DNA from: Nocardiaceae bacterium
Lineage (GTDB): Bacteria > Actinomycetota > Actinomycetes > Mycobacteriales > Mycobacteriaceae
Direction of reading: 5' to 3'
Assembly: GCA_021372355.1 (NCBI GenBank)
Contig: JAJFUQ010000208.1
Span: forward strand, 1-64,000
DNA length: 64,000 bases
Part shown: positions 59,907 to 64,000 of the stretch, piece after piece
Position numbering within the stretch: position 1 is the stretch's first letter
Layout of the letters: each line of letters opens with the position of its first letter
Notes under the pieces: generated by a model
Told to the model about the DNA's origin: nothing
The model's database searches: none
The model's input: only the letters and a program-made list of their open reading frames with translations
Position numbers and translations under genes: made by a program

Positions 59907-60971
59907 TCAGCCGTGCACTCGTCGGATGTAGAGAAGTCGGTCGTCCGCCTCTAGCGCGTCGACTTCCGAATCGCCGACGCGAACCAGATGGCCATTGCGG
60001 ACCACACCCAGGACGATGTCGCGCAGGTGCCGCGGCGAGCCACCGACCTCTTCGCGCTCGACCTCGCGCTCGGCAACCGCGAATCCGGCCTCCGGGGTCA
60101 GAAGGTCTTCGATCATCTCGACGACGCGCGGTGTGGTCGTCGCAATGCCGAGCAGACGACCCGCCGTCTCTGACGAAACGACCACCGAGTTTGCGCCGGA
60201 TTGCCGCAGGAGGTGGGTGTTCTCCGCCTCTCGGATCGCGGCGACGATCTTCGCGTGGGGCGAGAGCTCACGCGCGGTGAGAGTGACGAGAACTGCCGTG
60301 TCGTCGCGGTTGGCGGCGACAATGATCGACGATGCGTTGGGCACGCCGGCCAGACGCAGGACCTCGGATCTCGTGGCCGATCCGTGGACCGTCACCAGTC
60401 CCATTCCCGCCGCGGCCTCGAGCGCCGCCGCATCGGTGTCGACGACGACGATCTCGTCTGCCGGAACATCGTCGCTGATCATCGCGTTCACCGCAGTCCG
60501 GCCCTTGGTGCCGAAGCCGATGACCACGGTGTGATTGCGCACCTTGCGCCTCCATTGCTGAATCTTGAAAGCCTGCCGGGAGCGCTCGGTGAGCAGCCCG
60601 AGTGTCGTGCCGACGAGGACGATGAGGAAGAGGATGCGCAGCGGAGTGATGACGAGGATGTTGATGAGCCGCGCCTCAGCGCTCACGGGCGTGATGTCGC
60701 CGTATCCGGTCGTCGATAGCGACACTGTGGCGTAGTAGAACGAATCGAGGAACGACAGTTCGTCCCCACTGACGTCCCGATATCCCGACCGATCGAGATA
60801 CACCATGGTCGCCGCCGCGAGCAGCGCGAGCAGGCCGATGGCGATCCGCTGAACGATTGCGCGCAGCGGACTGGACTGCAGTTCCGGGATGCGCAAGATG
60901 CCGACCAGCGCGAACCCAGGCCGGTGACTGAGACGGTCGAGGTCGGCGGCCGTCGGGCGCGGTAGAGCCAT
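59907..60971 (-). CDS. Potassium channel with TrkA-N (RCK) domain
   Basis: About 354 residues from ATG 60971 (MALPRPTAADLDRLSHRPGF); the longer frame reported upstream overlaps the adnB reading frame. Two membrane helices (IAIGLLALLAAATMVYLDRS; ILVITPLRILFLIVLVGTTL) flank the pore with selectivity filter TTGYGDITP. The RCK domain begins HTVVIGFGTKGRTAVNAMIS, a Rossmann fold, and ends with a second small domain (VREVG-like RHLRDIVLGVVRNGHLVRVG). Gating is expected to depend on nucleotide or Ca/Mg binding. Corresponds to Rv3200c by position, between nudC and adnB. Confidence 0.94.
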   Translation of the reverse strand: MALPRPTAADLDRLSHRPGFALVGILRIPELQSSPLRAIVQRIAIGLLALLAAATMVYLDRSGYRDVSGDELSFLDSFYYATVSLSTTGYGDITPVSAEARLINILVITPLRILFLIVLVGTTLGLLTERSRQAFKIQQWRRKVRNHTVVIGFGTKGRTAVNAMISDDVPADEIVVVDTDAAALEAAAGMGLVTVHGSATRSEVLRLAGVPNASSIIVAANRDDTAVLVTLTARELSPHAKIVAAIREAENTHLLRQSGANSVVVSSETAGRLLGIATTTPRVVEMIEDLLTPEAGFAVAEREVEREEVGGSPRHLRDIVLGVVRNGHLVRVGDSEVDALEADDRLLYIRRVHG

Positions 60972-60982
60972 CGCGGCTGAGC

Positions 60983-63900
60983 CTATCCGATCATCGTTGC
61001 GAGTTCGTCGACACTCGGCAGGCGGGCGGGGGCCACTGTCCGGCCGCTGCGCACGTAGTGGAACGCGGCCCCGACCCTCGCTTCGACCGCGTCCACGGCC
61101 TCCCCGGTCCGCGACGCGACCAGTCGAGCCCACGCGGTTCGATAGACCGCGAGCTGGACGGCAACATGCGCGAGGTCGGCGGGTCCGGGCTCGGCACCGG
61201 TTTTCCAGTCGACGACAGTCCACCCGCCATCGCGATTGGCGAAGATGGCATCGATGCGTCCGCGCACGGTCGTGTGGCCGATCGTCGTCTCGAACGGAAG
61301 CTCGACCTCGACAGGTGTCCGATCGGCCCACGCCGAATCCAGGAACGCTTCCTGAAGTGCCTCGAAGTCATCGTCCGGCGCGGCATCGGAGTCGGCCGCG
61401 CCCGGCAGTTCGTCGACGTCGAGCAACCGGGTTGCACCGAAGCGGCGCTCGATCCATGCATGGAACGCGGTGCCGCGACGGGCCAACGGATTCGGACGAA
61501 GCGGCACCGGGCGAACCAGTCGCGCCGCCATCGTCACCGGATCGCTGTGGAGCGAAACGAGCTGACTGACCGAAAGTTGGCGCGGCAGAGGTGCTTCGAG
61601 AACGCTTGCATCGCGTCGCAGGTCCGAGAGGACAGCGTCGACGTCCGCCGACCACTCGTCGGGCTCAGGATCGTCCGTGCGCTTCATGGCGGCGCGGACC
61701 GCCGCCGCGCCGACCTCGACATCCGCCCGGCGAAGTCCCAGCGGATCGATCGGGAACGAGGCCTCGATAGGGGTCGCGATCATCGGGTTTTCCGCACCCA
61801 CCGCCGGTGGATCGACCCAACAGCTGATGCTCGCGATGCTCGGCTCCTCGGCGACGACCGAGCGAAGCTTCTCGAGAAACTCCGACGGACCCTTCGGCTT
61901 GGCGCCCTTCTCGGCCCAATGGTGTCCCGACACGAACAGCGCACGTTCGGTCCGCGTGAGAGCGACATAGAACAGTCGTCGATCCTCATCCGCACGGCGG
62001 GACGCCAGCGCCTTCTTGTGCTGGTCGATCGACGCTTTGAGCTGCTTCTGGTCGTTGACCTTGTCGGTGTCGAGAACCGGAACGCCCTCGGCCGTCTCGC
62101 CTGGAATCGAACGGTCGCCACGCAACGCCGGCGGCAACTCGCCGGGAATCGTCATCCAGGTGCCGGTCGACCGTGTCGAGGGGAATACCTCGGACACCAC
62201 ATGCGGGACGGCCACGACCTCCCACTCGAGGCCCTTTGCCGCGTGAACGGTGAGGATCTGGACCCGGTTCGGACTGACGTCGACCTCGCCGGGCGGCAAC
62301 CCGTCCTCGATCGCATCGGCAGCGTCGAGGAAGTCGAGCAATCCACCCAGCGTCGCGCCGGAATCCCGCCAGTAGCTCGCGACGACATCGGCAAAGGCGT
62401 CGAGATTCGCGCGGGACTGCAGCCCGGGCTGGGCAAAGGCCATCTCGACAGCGATTCCCGTGAGGCGCTCGGCCTCCGCGACGAGTTCGGGCAGCGGCAG
62501 GCCGACCTTGTCCCGCAGATTGCCGAGGAGCCGATTGAAGGACTTCAGTCGGTGCCAACCCTCGACCGAATACCGACTCGCATCGCCGGGGTCGGCGACG
62601 GCATCAAGTAGGCACGCGGTTTCCGCCTCATCCTGTGGCAGATCAGCGCGAACGGACTCTTCGAGCGTCATTCCGGCTTTGTCGCGCTTGGGTGGGGGTG
62701 CCAGTTCCTTTGCGCGCTTCCACAGTTCGGCGACGTCACGGAGACCGAGTCGCCAACGCGCACCAGTGAGCAGGCGCAACGACGCCGGACCGAACGTCGG
62801 GTCGGCGATGAGGCGAAGCCAGGCGATGAGGTCGGCGACCTCGGGCGTGTGGATCAGACCGCCGAGGCCGACGATCTCGACGGGCAGTCCCTTCGCCCGA
62901 AGAGCTTCGGCAAGTGGAGCCGAATCCGCATTCCGGCGGACCAGCACCGCCGCGGTCGGGAGGTCGCGATCCGCTGCCCGCGCGGCTTCGTACTCCCCCG
63001 CGATCTGCTCCGCGATCCACTCTCGTTCGCCGGCAACGGTTTCCGTGAGTGCGATGCGCACATCTCCGACCTGTGGGTCGGGTCGGGCGTTCAATTTCGG
63101 GACCGGAACCCCGCGATCACGTAGCGGATCTGTGACCTCGTTTGCCAAAGCGAGAGCTTCGATCGGATTACGCCAACTCGTCGTCAGTGGCAATATCGAG
63201 GCCGGACGTCCGCGGGAATCTGGGAAGTCGTCGGCGAATCGGGGAAGGTTCGCCGCCGACGCCCCGCGCCAGCCATAGATCGACTGCATCGGGTCGCCGA
63301 CTGCGGTCACGGCCATGCCGCCGCCCGCTCGCCCGCCGAAAAGCGACGCCAAGAGAATCCGCTGCGAGTGTCCGGTGTCTTGATACTCGTCGAGCAGAAT
63401 CAGCCGGAACCGTTCACGCTGTGCCTTGCCGACCTCGGCATGATCGGCGGCGAGCCGTGCCGCGAGGGACATGACGCTGCCGAAGTCCATTTCGCCGCGC
63501 GCTTTGAGGCTCTGCGCAAGTCGATCGACGAGCGGCAGCAGTGCGACGCGCTCCTCCTGAGTGGCGACGAGGTTGCGAATGTCGGCAATGGGCACTCCGC
63601 CACGCCCGCCCGGAAGAACCGCGACGAGGTACGCCAGGTCGTTGCACGCTTTGCGCAGGTCATCGGCGGTTACGAGATGTTCGGACAGCTGGCCGTAAAG
63701 CGCCAGCACGGCCGCGGTGATCGACGACGGGACCTTCGGCGTGTCGAGTTCGCCGTCCCAGGTCTGGACGACATGGTGGGCTCGCTGCCAGAGCTGGGTT
63801 TCCGAGAGCAGCTTCGACGACGGCTCCACCGGTAGCAACAGCCCGTATTCCGAGACCAGCCGGCCGGCGTACGAGTGGTACGTACTCACTTCCGGCTCAG

Positions 63901-64000
63901 CGGAATTCAACCGCTCGACGAGATCCGGATTGGTGCGCAGCAGGTCCGATCCGGCGAGCCGATGCAGCCGCTTGCGGATGCGCTGGGTCAGCTGCTGGGC
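60983..64000 (-). CDS. adnB: AdnB helicase-nuclease subunit, N-terminus outside window
   Basis: The minus-strand frame is open from the window edge: AQQLTQRIRKRLHRLAGSDL leads into the known part, so about 1,005 residues are visible and the Walker A-containing N-terminus is missing. Seen are STYHSYAGRLVSEYG (motif Ib region), FRLILLDEYQDTGHSQRILL (motif II), GDPMQSIYGWRGASAANLPR (III), LTTSWRNP (IV), [20 protein letters not shown] (V), RRLFYVALTRTERALFVSGH (VI), and a C-terminal PD-(D/E)XK nuclease (GRIDAIFANRDGGWTVVDWK). AdnAB resects double-strand ends in mycobacteria instead of RecBCD. The order adnB-K channel-nudC matches Rv3201c-Rv3199c. Confidence 0.95.
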   Translation of the reverse strand, partial: AQQLTQRIRKRLHRLAGSDLLRTNPDLVERLNSAEPEVSTYHSYAGRLVSEYGLLLPVEPSSKLLSETQLWQRAHHVVQTWDGELDTPKVPSSITAAVLALYGQLSEHLVTADDLRKACNDLAYLVAVLPGGRGGVPIADIRNLVATQEERVALLPLVDRLAQSLKARGEMDFGSVMSLAARLAADHAEVGKAQRERFRLILLDEYQDTGHSQRILLASLFGGRAGGGMAVTAVGDPMQSIYGWRGASAANLPRFADDFPDSRGRPASILPLTTSWRNPIEALALANEVTDPLRDRGVPVPKLNARPDPQVGDVRIALTETVAGEREWIAEQIAGEYEAARAADRDLPTAAVLVRRNADSAPLAEALRAKGLPVEIVGLGGLIHTPEVADLIAWLRLIADPTFGPASLRLLTGARWRLGLRDVAELWKRAKELAPPPKRDKAGMTLEESVRADLPQDEAETACLLDAVADPGDASRYSVEGWHRLKSFNRLLGNLRDKVGLPLPELVAEAERLTGIAVEMAFAQPGLQSRANLDAFADVVASYWRDSGATLGGLLDFLDAADAIEDGLPPGEVDVSPNRVQILTVHAAKGLEWEVVAVPHVVSEVFPSTRSTGTWMTIPGELPPALRGDRSIPGETAEGVPVLDTDKVNDQKQLKASIDQHKKALASRRADEDRRLFYVALTRTERALFVSGHHWAEKGAKPKGPSEFLEKLRSVVAEEPSIASISCWVDPPAVGAENPMIATPIEASFPIDPLGLRRADVEVGAAAVRAAMKRTDDPEPDEWSADVDAVLSDLRRDASVLEAPLPRQLSVSQLVSLHSDPVTMAARLVRPVPLRPNPLARRGTAFHAWIERRFGATRLLDVDELPGAADSDAAPDDDFEALQEAFLDSAWADRTPVEVELPFETTIGHTTVRGRIDAIFANRDGGWTVVDWKTGAEPGPADLAHVAVQLAVYRTAWARLVASRTGEAVDAVEARVGAAFHYVRSGRTVAPARLPSVDELATMIG

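Noticed and set aside
60972..61331. N-terminal extension of the K+ channel protein (frame open from 61331)
   Set aside because: Overlaps the adnB coding sequence and is Arg/Gly rich; ATG 60971 gives the family-length protein.

Overview
The window is about 64 kb of high-GC, gene-dense chromosome from an actinobacterium, most likely a mycolic-acid-containing member of the Mycobacteriales (Rhodococcus, Gordonia, Dietzia or Tsukamurella-like rather than Mycobacterium itself). Supporting this: a mycothiol-dependent enzyme, mycoredoxin, WhiB7, an Rpf protein, a UPF0182 protein, AdnB, UvrD2, and gene orders that match from memory three blocks of M. tuberculosis (Rv3100c-Rv3105c, Rv3137-Rv3140, Rv3193c-Rv3201c). 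No rRNA, prophage, transposase or CRISPR array was seen.

Layout. 1-9.7 kb is accessory: two divergent TetR modules with readable operators, an operon of MFS transporter, MauE-like and DsbA-like proteins, a DUF4188 protein, a 75-residue Tyr/Ser/Asp-rich protein without any Lys or Arg, the tmRNA gene (minus strand), a third TetR next to a fused Old-Yellow-Enzyme/Ddn-like reductase, an AbiEi/DUF559 protein bracketed by two related terminator hairpins, and an EamA exporter. 9.7-16.1 kb (minus strand) is the conserved prfB / MscS / small membrane protein / ftsE / ftsX / smpB block, interrupted by a surface protein and an unusual sortase with their own promoter. 16.2-26.1 kb (plus strand) holds hisN, fadE24 and fadE23 homologues, a FAD oxidoreductase, two tandem acyl-CoA synthetases and a membrane-anchored beta-propeller-like protein.

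26.2-33.9 kb is the most intriguing block: a tightly packed minus-strand operon coding for a transglutaminase/DUF2126 amidoligase fusion, a circularly permuted ATP-grasp/alpha-E fusion, a second transglutaminase and a zinc-ribbon metallopeptidase. Together they look like a peptide ligation and cleavage system of unknown product. 33.9-44.2 kb has lipid-related genes (patatin, lipase, acyl-CoA synthetase), two DUF202 proteins, a secreted metzincin with lectin and P domains, an extradiol dioxygenase, a YbjN/TY-Chap-like protein and initiator tRNA-Met.

44.5-64 kb is the conserved cell-envelope, stress and DNA-repair region: Rpf, UPF0182, PPA1309, Lon-like PDZ protease, DUF2342 protein, lipoprotein, ThiF/cyclodehydratase-like protein, ABC1 kinase, HD protein, whiB7 with a fully readable attenuation leader (promoter, uORF, terminator), a Cys-repeat lipoprotein, uvrD2, mycoredoxin, nudC, a K+ channel and adnB, which runs off the right edge. 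A DinB-fold mycothiol-dependent enzyme runs off the left edge.
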